In this document: positions 42,109 to 54,900 of the stretch, piece by piece
Layout of the letters: every line of letters begins with the position of its first letter
How positions within the stretch are numbered: position 1 is the stretch's first letter
Source: Theristus sp. LFF4_11
Lineage: Eukaryota > Nematoda > Chromadorea > Monhysterida > Xyalidae
Length of the DNA stretch: 64,000 bases
NCBI GenBank assembly: GCA_030248135.1
Contig: JASANC010000266.1
Span: 31,829-95,828 of the forward strand
Reading direction: 5' to 3'
Made by a program: the position numbers and the translations under genes
The notes under the pieces: model-generated
What the model was told of the DNA's origin: nothing
The model's database searches: none
Seen by the model: the letters and a program-made list of their open reading frames with translations, nothing else

Positions 42109-43763
42109 TCCTGGTCCTACAATTCTTTGGTATCGTGTTTTTGCCGTCCGTCTTATTGCACGTCGAAGTTGCACATGAATTATTTTTGGAAAATGTTAAG
42201 AAAGAGACACCGAGTGATAATAACTTCTCAATTGGGATACTTTTTTAAAATGTCGTGTTTTTTAACTAGCGCTTTCTCAATTTAGCGTACTACATTTCAT
42301 GAACTCTCGGTTGGTTTCATTGGTTTGGTTTCATTCACTCATATGTGCAGTATTCGTGTCGGCACACTACTCACAGCGTGCGTGTGTACAGTGTGACTGC
42401 TTGTGACAAGGCGTTTGTTGTTCAATGTACACCTACTGTTCCCAGATGCTAGCCGGTGCCGGTCACTTGTTCCAAAATTCCAAAAAAAGTGCCAAAAGTT
42501 TGAGCCACATTTTTCGGCAGCAAGAAAACATGTAATCAAGTGGTGAATGGAATCAGCAATGCAGTGTTCTTCTTAATGGGGGGGGCAGTGGAAGTTCGTT
42601 CACCTCAGTTTCTTTGCCAACCTTAAAAAAACGGGTGTGCGTTCAAATAACTTTGAAGCAACCCACGAAGCTTTCAACGAACATTTCTTGGTTAAACTGA
42701 AAGTGTTTTTTTTCAATTTTTAACTGCCAAAACCGACTTTAAGTGGTTACTACTCTGTACAGATTTCATTGGGTGTACGCTCTAGTCCTAGAACACACAA
42801 AAACAGAACGACAAAAAAATATAAAATGATACTTGTCAAATTTCATTTGTTAGCGAAAGAATATGATTTCACAGACTTGACACTTGGACATTGAGAAATC
42901 TACTTAAATGACATAATAAACTTTGCTGTCAAGACTTAACAAAAACAAACAAACCTGTTGTACCAAGCAGACATATTGTGGAACTTGGAAAAAAATATGC
43001 ATGTGATCCAATTTTTTGAAATGTCAAAAAATGAAGCAAAATAAACCAGTAGATATTACGATAAACGATGAACAAATTTTTGAACTAACATTTGTCAAAA
43101 ATAATTACCAACAAAACTTCTCAGCAAGCTGCTCCAGTCAATTGCAGGCAGCTAGAAAAAATTGTATGAGAAGAATGAAACAAAACAAGTCAAACGATTC
43201 ACAAATCATCCGAAAAAACACGAAGAAACAAACTGTAACAACCTTCAGTATGAACTGTGAATGAGGAGAGATATAGAGAGCGATAAATAAAATTGAATAA
43301 AATCAGTCATAATGAGAACTTTGCTCCAAGAAACGACAAAGTTTTTGCAGTGAGGGTGTAAACGCACACAACAACAAACATACAACAGAACATACGTTTT
43401 GCAGATTTCAATACAAAAACCCAATTCAATGAAACCGATAAATACGATGTAAAAGCTCAGTCGAAGAGTGGAAAATTTCTCCTCTCAGATATACTTGGAG
43501 CGGAAAATAGTTTTACCAAGAGAAATTCAACGTCAATTTATAATCAGCCAGCCTTAAGCAAGATCACACTTGGTTTGCTTGCTACGTTGATAGATTTAGG
43601 AAGAGAGACACGATTATTAACAAAAAAAAACATTTACTGAATTCGACCGAGCAACGATCGTATACGTTCATGAAATTTTCCGAGAACAAATACCAAATGC
43701 AAACAGTTACGGAAACAAGATCTTAGAAGAAAAAACAAAAGAAACTCGTCATTGCCGGTCGCA
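42109..43763. other. Spacer; A-rich flank downstream of the APP-family gene
   Basis: Between the small secreted-protein gene (plus) and the APP-family stop (minus). The part from about 42600 is A-rich on the plus strand, T-rich in the APP sense, like the flank of chitin synthase. A Lys-rich plus reading frame at 43016-43264 is compositional. AATAAA motifs near 43281-43302 are on the plus strand and could end the small gene. Confidence 0.5.
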
Positions 43764-46700
43764 TTACGCCTTGTCAAAATATCTGTAGGTCGGATTCTCA
43801 TAACCGGAGCACTGCATGCCGGCGACGTGACGCTCCTCGGGCGTGTACAGGTCGACCTGAAGAAGAAAAGGTTCGACTTTCCACGCCAATTCGGCAGTTT
43901 GATTGAATTGTGCTGCGTGAATGTCGTCAGCTCTTCTCAGTCTTTCTTACACATCCACGAAGACTTCAATTGTCTATTGTCCATATTCATGTTGAACCAT
44001 GCAAATCCATTATGTCACATTATCATATTCAAAACGGCCAACAATGCTCGACTACACCACCATTCCCAACCAAGCATCACCCGCTCGACGGGTGTGGTGC
44101 GTGGGGCAACATGGTGCGCTTGCCACCAGCCATGCGGTGCGCACCAAAAATGACAGGAGACTCTCGGCAGAAACTACAGTCGAACGCTAAATTATAGGGA
44201 ATCCGCTGACTGGTTGGTGATCCACGTGCATGCACGCTTTCTGTGCAAACCAAACTCCGCCCCGCACAGCGATTTCTGCACAGACAGTATGCATCACGCG
44301 GACCACCAACCGATCAGCTGATTCCCTATAATTTAGAGTGCTCGACTGTACACTAAAGTGCAAAGTATTGATTGGCGCATGCCGCTCCCGCGCAGCGTCA
44401 CTCGTCACCCGAACGCAACGTGAATGAGATGAGATGAGAACAGGCGGAAGTGGGACCTTTCTTCCAATTTCATATTTACCATTTCTAAACTTCATTTCTT
44501 GTTGCACCGTTTGAATGCGGCGTGCATGCCACCTACAACGAACCTCGATGAATCCCTTCGAGCGCAGCGACCTCTTGCGGTGCAACAGCACACCGACGAG
44601 CACGACGACCAAGAGCACGACGGCGCCCAGGGCGAGCATCGTACGCCCATGACCGGCCGATGCTGGCTCGTTGTCGAGGTCGGACCAGCCCTGCGAGAGA
44701 AAACAACAATCGTGGATTGGAAAATTGGGTTTCCGAATTTCACGCTGTTCATGCAGTTTTATCGGTGTTTCCTGCTTTTTCGCGAAATAAAATGGATAGA
44801 TGAATGGATGGATTGGAAAAAAATGAACGGTGGTTTTGTGGTGGTGGAATGTAGGAGCACGAATAATCCTAGTCAATGCAGTCCTAGTTTTGTGATGGTG
44901 TAATAGTGGAATGCAGTCCTCGTCTGCACCAGACACCATGTATCTTGTTATAATAACGCAATGATTGTTGCACACGGCCACAAACGCGAGTGTGTGCACT
45001 GCTGCGATATCGTATGTGTGCGTGCGTGTGTTTTGTGTGCATGTGAGTGAAACTGGTCATACTGCCTTAGCTCATTGCTCATGATCATGGGGGTGAACGC
45101 TGAAAATAAAGAAAAGAGTTTTTTTTTTGTTTTAAAGGGTGGGGGGGGGGTTTTGGGGGGGTTTGGTTTGGGGCGTAAATCAGTGCTTTTTCCAGACCGG
45201 TGAAATGATAAAAACAACACCGCAAACTGCCTCAGATACTACGCGACATCTCCACCACTAGTGTCAGACGGTAATTCCAGCTGTAGACGTTTAGTATCAT
45301 CATGGGCAATGGTGGGGATCGAACCCATTGTCCTATAAACGCTTCGAGCCACTGAACCATGCTGTCGCCACAGCACCGCACCTTTCAAGTGATCAATAAC
45401 CAAAACCAATCAGCGTGCACGCGCGCACTGTGTGTGTGTATGTGTGTCTGCCTGTGTGTTTGTTTCTGCCTGTGTGTTTGTTTCTGCCTGTGTGTTTGTT
45501 TCTGCCTGTGTGTTTGTTCGTCAAAACAAAGTGCACCAGTCTTCACAAAAAACATCATCCAACTCCAACAGTGAACGTCAAGTCTGCTCTCCAAAACAGT
45601 CCGGTTCCCCGGCCACCCACATTGTGTTCGTGCACTAATCGATCGTGTTTCGCCATCGCCGGCGCGTGCTCGTCCACGAAATGCAACGTCTGCTCGTTCG
45701 TGTCGTCGATCTCGCGCGATCTCGCCAACACTGGCTGCACGGCGACTGAAAAAAGACGGGTTTTTTCTTTATTTTCCCCTTTTTCTCGTTTTTTCTCTCT
45801 GTTGAAACCTGTTGCCAAAGTTTTGTTTGACATTATGGACGAGAAATTCCTGAAATCATCGGATTTGCTAGTTCTGTGACTCGATGCGAGCATGTATACG
45901 TCGAAAAGTTTACTTTGACGCTTGACGCGGCAATTCAAACTCGACGAAAAAAGAGTGATGATCATGGTCCCTGAGATACATCACCATGACAGCATCAACA
46001 ATGAGGAAAAAAGTAATTTCCGTTCTAATGCGTGCAAACGCGGTGAGTCGCAGAGCAAAGAAAAATAATTCAGTTGAATTTTCAGTTGAAAAGTTATGAG
46101 CTTCACAGAAAATTACATCGGGATACCATCAGACCAGCTATATTTACAAATCCCTTGATTCTGTTCACCACCAAAGGATCGAATCGATCACTGAACCACG
46201 CCACGAAACCATCACAGCGAATCAAACAAAAACAAACAGAATCAATAACAACCAACAACAACAAACGAACAAACAAAGAAAAAAACCGATTGAAAAACTA
46301 ACTGAACGGCTGCACAATCTGCTCCAAGCGTTCGTCGTCCAACGGCAGGTCCTGCTCGTAGAGATCAAGCAGACGCTCGTAACGCCCGGTCTCCCAGAGA
46401 CTCACCGCGGTCGCATCGGACGTGTGCGGCGTGTTCTCGCGGCGGTACTCCGCCCAGAACGCCTCTGCAACGAAAAACCGGTTTTAGCGGGGAGAAACGT
46501 TTTTTTTGTGGTCAAGAGCAAGGTAAAAAAAGCAAAAACAAAAACGCTACCTTAGCATTATTATTGGCTAATAATATGGTGAAATCAATGCTCAGACGAG
46601 CAAATGGAAAGAAGAAAAACAACACGTTTAAAAAACATGAAACCGAGTTGCTGCTTGGCAAACATGTGGGATAGGATAAATTTTCGGGTTTCTCGAACCA

Positions 46701-49700
46701 AAAAAAACAATCAATAAACTAAACACCAGCTTAATGAGCGTCTGAACACTCTGGAAGTGCTCAAAGAACACGCGCTCACACATAGCCTGACTGTGGCGGC
46801 GACTAAAAACGCAACTAGAGTTAACAAAAACCGTTTTTTTTTCAAATCCTGCGAAAAAACCGATTTTATACCCGTGCCAACTCCAGAGGCAAACACAACA
46901 ACAACAACACAACTACATCGCGTCCTAAAAGAACGCCCACATACCAACGGTCGGTTTGACCTTCTTCTCCAACTGCGGGAAGTCGTGCAGCATCTCGATG
47001 GTTCCGTTGATGCGCAAATCGAGCGTGTACAAACGTCGCAGCAGATTGGCACGTTCGGCCGTCAACGGATGCCGCGCCGACTTCAATTGGAAATGATAGT
47101 GGTTCAGGGAGTGCACGCGGTCCTTCTCCTCCGCTCGGATGTAGGTCTGCAAAAAAAGTAATGATACAGAATTCATTCATTCATTTCATTTCGCAAAAAG
47201 CCAGGAAACTCCGATAAAACTGCATGAACAGCATGTAGCACAGAGACCCAGTAGAACAAAATTGTGGCTGTTTTCTGAACTTTCAGAAACTCATTCATGC
47301 TGTTCCTTGGCTTGTGGCGATAATGAAAGACCTCAGAGGCTTTGTGAACACATCAACCGAATGTCAGACGGTAATTCCAGCATGTCTCTCTGTTTATCAT
47401 CACAGGTCTGCGGTTACTTTCAATTCAACGGACGTTTGCTACAGGACTCTGAGTTTAGATCATGCCCACGGTGTTGCGGAAGGTGCTGCGATGTGATGCA
47501 CATCTCCTAAACGGGTACGAAGCGTACACCGCGCCCCACAGCAACTGTCGCATGGGGACGGTCTAGATTCACCAAACAATCAATCACATTCTAATCTGGA
47601 CATGTGGACGCAACGACTGCTTCAACCATGAGGAATATTGAGACGCGAGCGAAATCTAGTGTTTTGTCTCAAAAGCGTGTATTGACGGTAAAGTAGAGTC
47701 GCTTTCTCATGCCTGACTGGCCCCGTGAAACCCCCCGCAAACCCCGCCAGCCCCCCCTCCCCGCTCACCTCCAACGTCTTCAGCACTTTATGCGCGTTCG
47801 GCGTCTCGACGTTCTCGGCCAACGCGTCGCGATACGCTCTGATAGTCGCTCGTTTTCGCTCGTTCAGTCGCGCCTCGACGCGCTGCTGGTGAACGTCGTG
47901 CAGCTGACGCCTCTGCTCCTTGATCTCGTCCTCGAGCGCTTTCACGGTGCGTTGGAAACGCTAAGGAAGAGAGGAGAAGAAATTCAGATTGGATGTTTGA
48001 AGAATGTCATTTGGTCAACAGAGCAACTAAAATGTGCTTTCGCCGGGGTTTTCCACCTCGAAATCATCAATCTCTATCACTCACCTCGCGCGTTTCAGCC
48101 TTGAACTTCTCGGCGTAATTCGGATCTTCCGCTTTCATTTTCGTGTATCGGTTCTCCAATTCCGCCCAGTCGGTCATGATCTGTGAAAGTTTTTGGCAAC
48201 GTGCGATTGATGTTGATTGGCCGTTTTTGAATGGAGTTTATGAGGATTGGCTGGCAATCGATGGATGTCATTTTTGTCATTCTGTTCATTTCGTTTCCAT
48301 CAGTTCAGCCACTGTTCCACCGCCAAATGCATCCATTTAACTCCCATAATGTTTCTGTGTGAAAAGCCAAACTTGAGTGGAAAACTACCACAAGTCAGCT
48401 TACTGATTGCCTGCCCTTCCCTAACACCGAATTTTCACCGGCATCATTTTCCGCTTGAAAATCCAACCAATTCTGCTTTGTTCGTTTTCGGCACGGGCAA
48501 ATTCACAAGAAATCAAGTTCGCAAAGCACCAACAGCCGCACCTTTGCCACCCTGCGCTGGTGTTTTGCCTCCAGACGTGCCAGTGCCTTCTTGAAGTCGT
48601 CGTGTTCGTTATCGGGATCGGCCAGATGGAAATACGGGTCATCGGTGTCATCAACCACATCCGCCGCTTTCACTTCCTCCTTCGGTTTCGATTCGTGCTT
48701 CTTTTCTTTTGCGTCGCCTTTCAACATCATCATCGCTGAAACACAAATCAACCAATCACCACTCGTGTCCAATCCAATCCAACAACCAATCAGCATTCAG
48801 CCGTCTCTCACCAGCGCCCGTGTGCTCCCTGTCATCCCAATAAGCGTCGTCGTCTTCATCATCCTCCAGTGAGTCGTCGTCATCATCATCATAGTCTTCA
48901 TCCTCATCAGAGTCAGCAAATTTGTCATCGGGTCCCGACTTTTGGCTGTCGTCGAAGACGGTCTCCGCTGAATAACGAAACGCAAAATTGTCGTTTTTTT
49001 TCTCAACTAGTTTAGTTAGATTTGTATTGCTTACTTTTTCCTCGTAGCCCAAAACTTAAAAATTTGCAAGTAGGTCTGCAGGCTTGTTGTCCAAGCCAGA
49101 GGGGCCACAGGAGATGAGTCTACCTGGCGAAGATTGTTTTTCAAAACTCTTCGAACAGAACATCAGTTTCTCCCAATTCCAGATTTGGATGAACACACTG
49201 TGAATTTGAGAAGCAATACCACCAACCAACCCTCCTTACACAATGGTTCCAGAAACTTTTATTTAAAAAAAACCTTCATAAGTTCAAATTTGAACTCCAC
49301 TTCCCATCACCGACCGATTGATTTCGACTTTTTAACTTTTTCGACTTTTTCGTCGAATAATGCCGGTGCCGCTGCGGTTGTTGTCGTCGTCGTCGCCTCT
49401 TCTGGGGTCTTTTCAGTCGTTTGTGGACAGCAGACAAACTCGACACCACTGTAAAACAATGTGAATACTCTGATTACTGGCCTATTTTGTGTTTCGGCGC
49501 ACCACGCAGAACTTTCGAGACTGTGTGGTCTGGAGAAGCTAGTCGAACTGAAGAGCCCGGTGACTGAACGGGCGAATCCGCAAAAACAAACAGTGTCCAT
49601 CACTCTAGCGGTGTCAGTCCGCACTGCCCAACGCAAAAAAAACTACTGACATTCGAAACATAATAAAACAACGTTCGAAACATCTGTTGTGGCCACAATA

Positions 49701-51930
49701 AGCCAAATGGGGTCCAAATGAACAATGCAGCTCATACAGTTTCATCATTTTCCTGCTTTTTGCGAAATGAAATGGCTGGATGGACCCCCCCTATCCCCGG
49801 GGCGTAGGCGTACGCACCTGAACATGTCGAGTCCGCACGGCTCGAGCATCGCGAACGAGCGAACGCGCATCGTCCGTTTGTCGGCGCCAATCTTCCGGCC
49901 GCACTGGTCCGTGGCGGCGTTCTGCCAGTGCGCAAAGTCATTGCAGTTCGTCTCCTCGTTCACGTGACCGAAGCGACAATTCGGCGGCACTTGCAACGGT
50001 TGACCGGTGAACTCGCCAACTGTTGGAAAAGGAAAAAAACCAATGGAATTCACGTGTTTTTACAGGTACATTTCGTTGGTAAGTGACGTGAGCTACAAAT
50101 GGTTCACATTTTACGATCGTTACAATGCAACCTCATTCAGAACGGAACACTAAATCGTAGTGGTATTCGTGCATCGAATGGCATTCGGGATGTTCCGTGA
50201 GCTGAATTCAACGGTTGAAAGAAACAATTACGTTCAACCCATAAAGTCAGTAGTGCTAATAAACGTGTCAGTGTGTTGGTTATGATACGATACAGGTTTT
50301 CAACCATTTCATATATTCATTTTTCTTCTTTTTTCGTAGCGCGTTTCAACAAGCATTCTCACAGTCCCCACCCCACAAACTAAACGCCTTGTTTTATTTC
50401 TAGTTTTGAATTTCATCCACTCCAAGCAATTTCGACATTCCTAACGTGTGATGTAATTCCCACGTTTTAACCGCACCACAACAACCACTGATTCATTCTC
50501 GCGTCCAAGACAATTAGTCATACAATGTTGGCGACATCTCCACAACAGTGGAGAAAAAAAGGAAAAAAACAGACATGAAATGCAATTTTCGGTTTCAAAA
50601 ATGCAAAAAAACACGTACAATTTTGTTATGCAACTGTGCAGGTTTTTTCAGTGCGCTTTGCCTTGTTTTTCCAACATGGCGGACTGAGAAAAAATTCCCA
50701 GTCTCCGCACACTCCCCGTCAGATAAACTGCACTCTGTTCAGACCGGGCTGGGGAAATAGTGCTGCATCCTGCAACGTGCAGCAGCTGCGATGTGCCACA
50801 AAGACCTATGTCCCACCTGACTAATTTTGGCGTTCCTTGCCAATTTTGGCATCCGATGACAAATGATACGCTAGTTCGGCCAACTAATGACGTGAAAATA
50901 CTGAGCAGATGACATTGGCCCGTTTTCATAGTTTTCTTTTCCGCAATGTTTATTCTACCGACACAACAGCGAGAATTTTCCACCATTTCAAAATGGACGA
51001 AACAACAGCAACCACACCACCACCAACAACAACAAATGTAAACATAACACAACGCAACGGACGCATGTTATTATTATTATTATAACACACATACTGCATT
51101 GAAACGAGACGTGTATAAAATAAAATACATTTTGACATGTGTGTACATGATTACATTAGACGTGTTAACTGGAAAATTCAGAATTGAGACACAAAACATC
51201 GGGCAGAAAGCAACAGCTTTCCAAACCACCATTAATCCGATTCGAGTTTATTAGTTCGGTTGGCCTTCCCGTGTTATCCGGGATGAAATTGCATTTTTGA
51301 ACAGTTGAAATGAACGTGTAATACTGCATGCTATCTGATTACTGAATACAATTCAGTTCACCACGCCACACAGCTGCTGTTGAGTCAAAATACACATTTC
51401 ACAATACCAACCGAAAGTCGTATCATAAGAAGCCAAACTAAAAAAACCCAAAAAATACTGTTGTAAGTAACAACAAGCATGTGCTATCCCGTCCCAAACA
51501 GGGTTCCCCAAAACTCAGGTCCTAACAAAATCAAGAATGCCATGCAAAGAACGTCAGATTTGCGAGCGAAAACGAATTACAGTACAATCAGACTGACGTT
51601 CCTCTTAAGCACGCATCATAACCGAAATTTTTGGTCGAAATCCATAGCGGGGCAGGACGCTCAGGGAATAAACGGACGCCGAACTAAAACTCGGCGGCAA
51701 GCGGGGGCAGGATGGCCGAACGCACAACACGAGAACGCACCGACACTCATTCCTCCATTCCTCTCTTCTTCATGCACATTCCCGTGAATCAAGAGCATGC
51801 AATCCTATGAATACCGTAAAAATTCGTGACAACCCGGGCAAACCCGTCCCAATCATATCTGTTGACGACTTGACAGATAACTGGCGCTGAACATCCAATC
51901 CAGTGACCGCGGAAACGACAACGACAACAA

Positions 51931-51963
<33 letters not shown>

Positions 51964-54900
51964 CGAGTCGAGCATTTTTTCGCACAAAAGATTGCGGGCC
52001 AGAAATAGCCACTCCAAACTCGATTGCCGATTGAAATAGCACAAACAAAAATTAATGCATGTCATGATTTAGGATTTCTCACTTTTAAGGTGTAACTTTG
52101 ACGATGATAACTGTTGCAAATGCCAATATTTCGTCACATCTAACCCAGAAAATACACATACCAATTGTCCACTAGATACCAGCCGAAATTCCATGAAAAA
52201 AAACGACACACATTGCAACAACAACATACCAGTACGAGCACGTTCTATCTATTAGCGTCAATTTGGCTTAGTTCTCCGGTTAAGCGAAGTAAAAACTGAA
52301 ACGGCTGACAAATCGTCGATAACAAGAGACGTAACGGGACAGTGCAGTCATTGCAGCACCCCCTTTCCCTTTCATGCATTTCAGTTTGACAGCAATATTG
52401 AGCACAAACTACAGAGGAAGCGATGGATTATCCGGGCATAACTGCACATGCAGAACGGCGACACATGACTAATTTGTGATGTTAGCCGAAGCCAGGCCAA
52501 TATCACTGCTAGGATACATGCCAGCTAGTAGATTGACGGATTGTGTTGGCTTGACTCTTGTCGTTGTGTTTTGCTGTGCCCATCCTCATCCTGTATATTG
52601 CGCCCGTATTTGTTATTGTGGAAAATCACAGTGTGAGTGACAATATTAAACGGTTTTTTTTGCTCAGCATTTTAATAACATCTGCTGATCACGGTTCAGA
52701 TCGCAAGAAGATGCGTCGTTTCATAAACTAAGGAGAAACTTTCTTTTCAATCAATCGCCAAAAACATTCACCAAATTTCAGCAGCAAGCAAACTCAACAG
52801 TTCATCGTAGAAACTGTGCGAACCAAGATCAACAAATTCACAGCCCCAACCACCATTTGTGTGACAAACTTCAGTCACAGTTCTTTTGTGCCCAAGTCAA
52901 ACGTGTGTGAGTAATGGGATCAGCACCATACAGCCCACAAACAGGTTCTTGCCCTTTGTTTTCTTTGTGTGTCTCCGCTCAAGACAAATTTGACAAACTA
53001 TTACACAAGCAGCACCTCATGGCGATGTCTTTGCACGGGACAAAAAACATCCGTCATAAAGTTTAGTGGCCGGGTCACAGAAAAGTAATCTATTACGCTT
53101 CTTTGCATGCTGCAATGCACAAAACGCCCGGAAAGAAACAGGAACATACCGTATTACCTCTATTAAACCCCCCCCCCAAAATTAAACCCCCCCCCCCAAA
53201 AAAATAAACCCCCACCCCCTCGACAAGTTTCCAAATAATCCCCCCCCAAAAATAATCCCCATGGGGGATTATTGAAACCTGTTTGAAACACATACCCAGC
53301 GAATTCAGTGGCTGGTTGCAGTGAAAATGATGAAATTGTGCTACCAAAGGCCCCAAATGGATGAGTTAATGGTAATTTCATTACAAAAGGCTGTTGTAAA
53401 AGGAAATTTCTATGTAGAGTAGAAGTTTCTGCGACTTCCTTCCTGCCATGGAAGGTATTTTTGCCATTTTGCCCACCCCAGCTACTGCGTTCTCACGTTG
53501 ATATCAAATAGTTCAGTGGCAAACGGCGTTTCATTTTAGAGGCAGAAAAAATGTCACCGCCATGCAAAAGGCCAAAAGCCTAAACACGGAGACAACAACA
53601 AGCCAACCCCTCGCCGCATTCTAATGTTGTCGCGGTGAAAACATGAGTCTGCTGAAAATGACAACGACTAGTGCAATACACAGCTTATACTGCTAGCTCA
53701 GCCCAAGTATCGATCTGCTGGTCCATATACCCATTCCATGCATACATGCACGGCTTTTGCAACATGCATACAACTCTCCGCATGCTTTCTGACACGGTAT
53801 CCATTTGTAACCATTTTTGCCTGTACGTATTTTTGCGCGAAGTTTCTGAACGAGTTGTGCCAACTCACTTTTCGCGCAATTTTCAAAGTCACCAAAAAAT
53901 ATTAGAATCTATGTAGGCATAAAAAGGGCACGGGTAGGGAGACTCATAGGCGGGAGACTAGACCGCGGCAGTGCCAGGCTTGCAGCACCAGCGAAACACA
54001 AATCAACAAACAACTTCCCTCCGATGTAAGAAATAGAAAAGTGAAAGTAAACACGGAGAATATTGCGCGAAGCTAAAGCGAACGTGTCGTGCATGCGGAC
54101 TCAGCGGAGTTTCGTTTGTAACTGGCGGTTCCATATGGGCGCAAATTTGCGCCGCCTATTCCAACTTGAACAACGCTGCTACATCATATACGTGGACATA
54201 AAGGAACAATATATCGTAAAGTGCCATGTACATTCATTTCGTACTTATTAACCGTCACATTTGGGAGCGTTGTAGTCAAGTCGACTATCTTGTGAGAAGT
54301 CATGCACAGCTGCACGCTGATTCGCTGCACTACGATGGTACGGCCAATCATTGCACCAGTTAAACATGATCAATTCAATATTTGTATCATTGAGGTGAAA
54401 ACCGACAATCGACTTTATGAATCCAATTCGTAAAGCCCATTGCTCGCAATAAGCCGAGAACGACCAACCAACACCAACCAACAATTCGTCATTTTGTTCG
54501 TAGATGGCTTGTTTGACACAATAAACGACTCGATGATCCGACCTAAAATACTCAAGTTGAGTGCGGAAACAAAACATGCACGAATGTGCGTTCCCATGTA
54601 GCCATTAGTATGAGAAAAAGTAAAACACACACGCCCGCTCCACAAAAGGCTTCGCCGACAGTCATTTTGGGAGAAGCTGGATGATACGAGCTTTTGTAGC
54701 ACTTTGTGTTTGTGCGTTTGGTGGAACGTACAAGCGCTTGCTGGCGTGCATATAGTTACTACAACGATTTATAATACCACATCCACTTGCAACTCAATGC
54801 GTTCGAAATGCGGTTGGCGACAGACGACTAACCAACCCCCCACCAGAAGACACTCACCCATTAAAAACGGGCGAGTAACAACACTAACATAACAAAATCA

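Noticed and set aside
43016..43264. Lys/Asn-rich 82-codon plus frame
   Set aside because: A-rich flank of the APP-family gene; no motif or splice context.
45300..45366. A functional tRNA gene on the minus strand
   Set aside because: A and B boxes are present, but no full cloverleaf could be drawn and the tail is repeated elsewhere.
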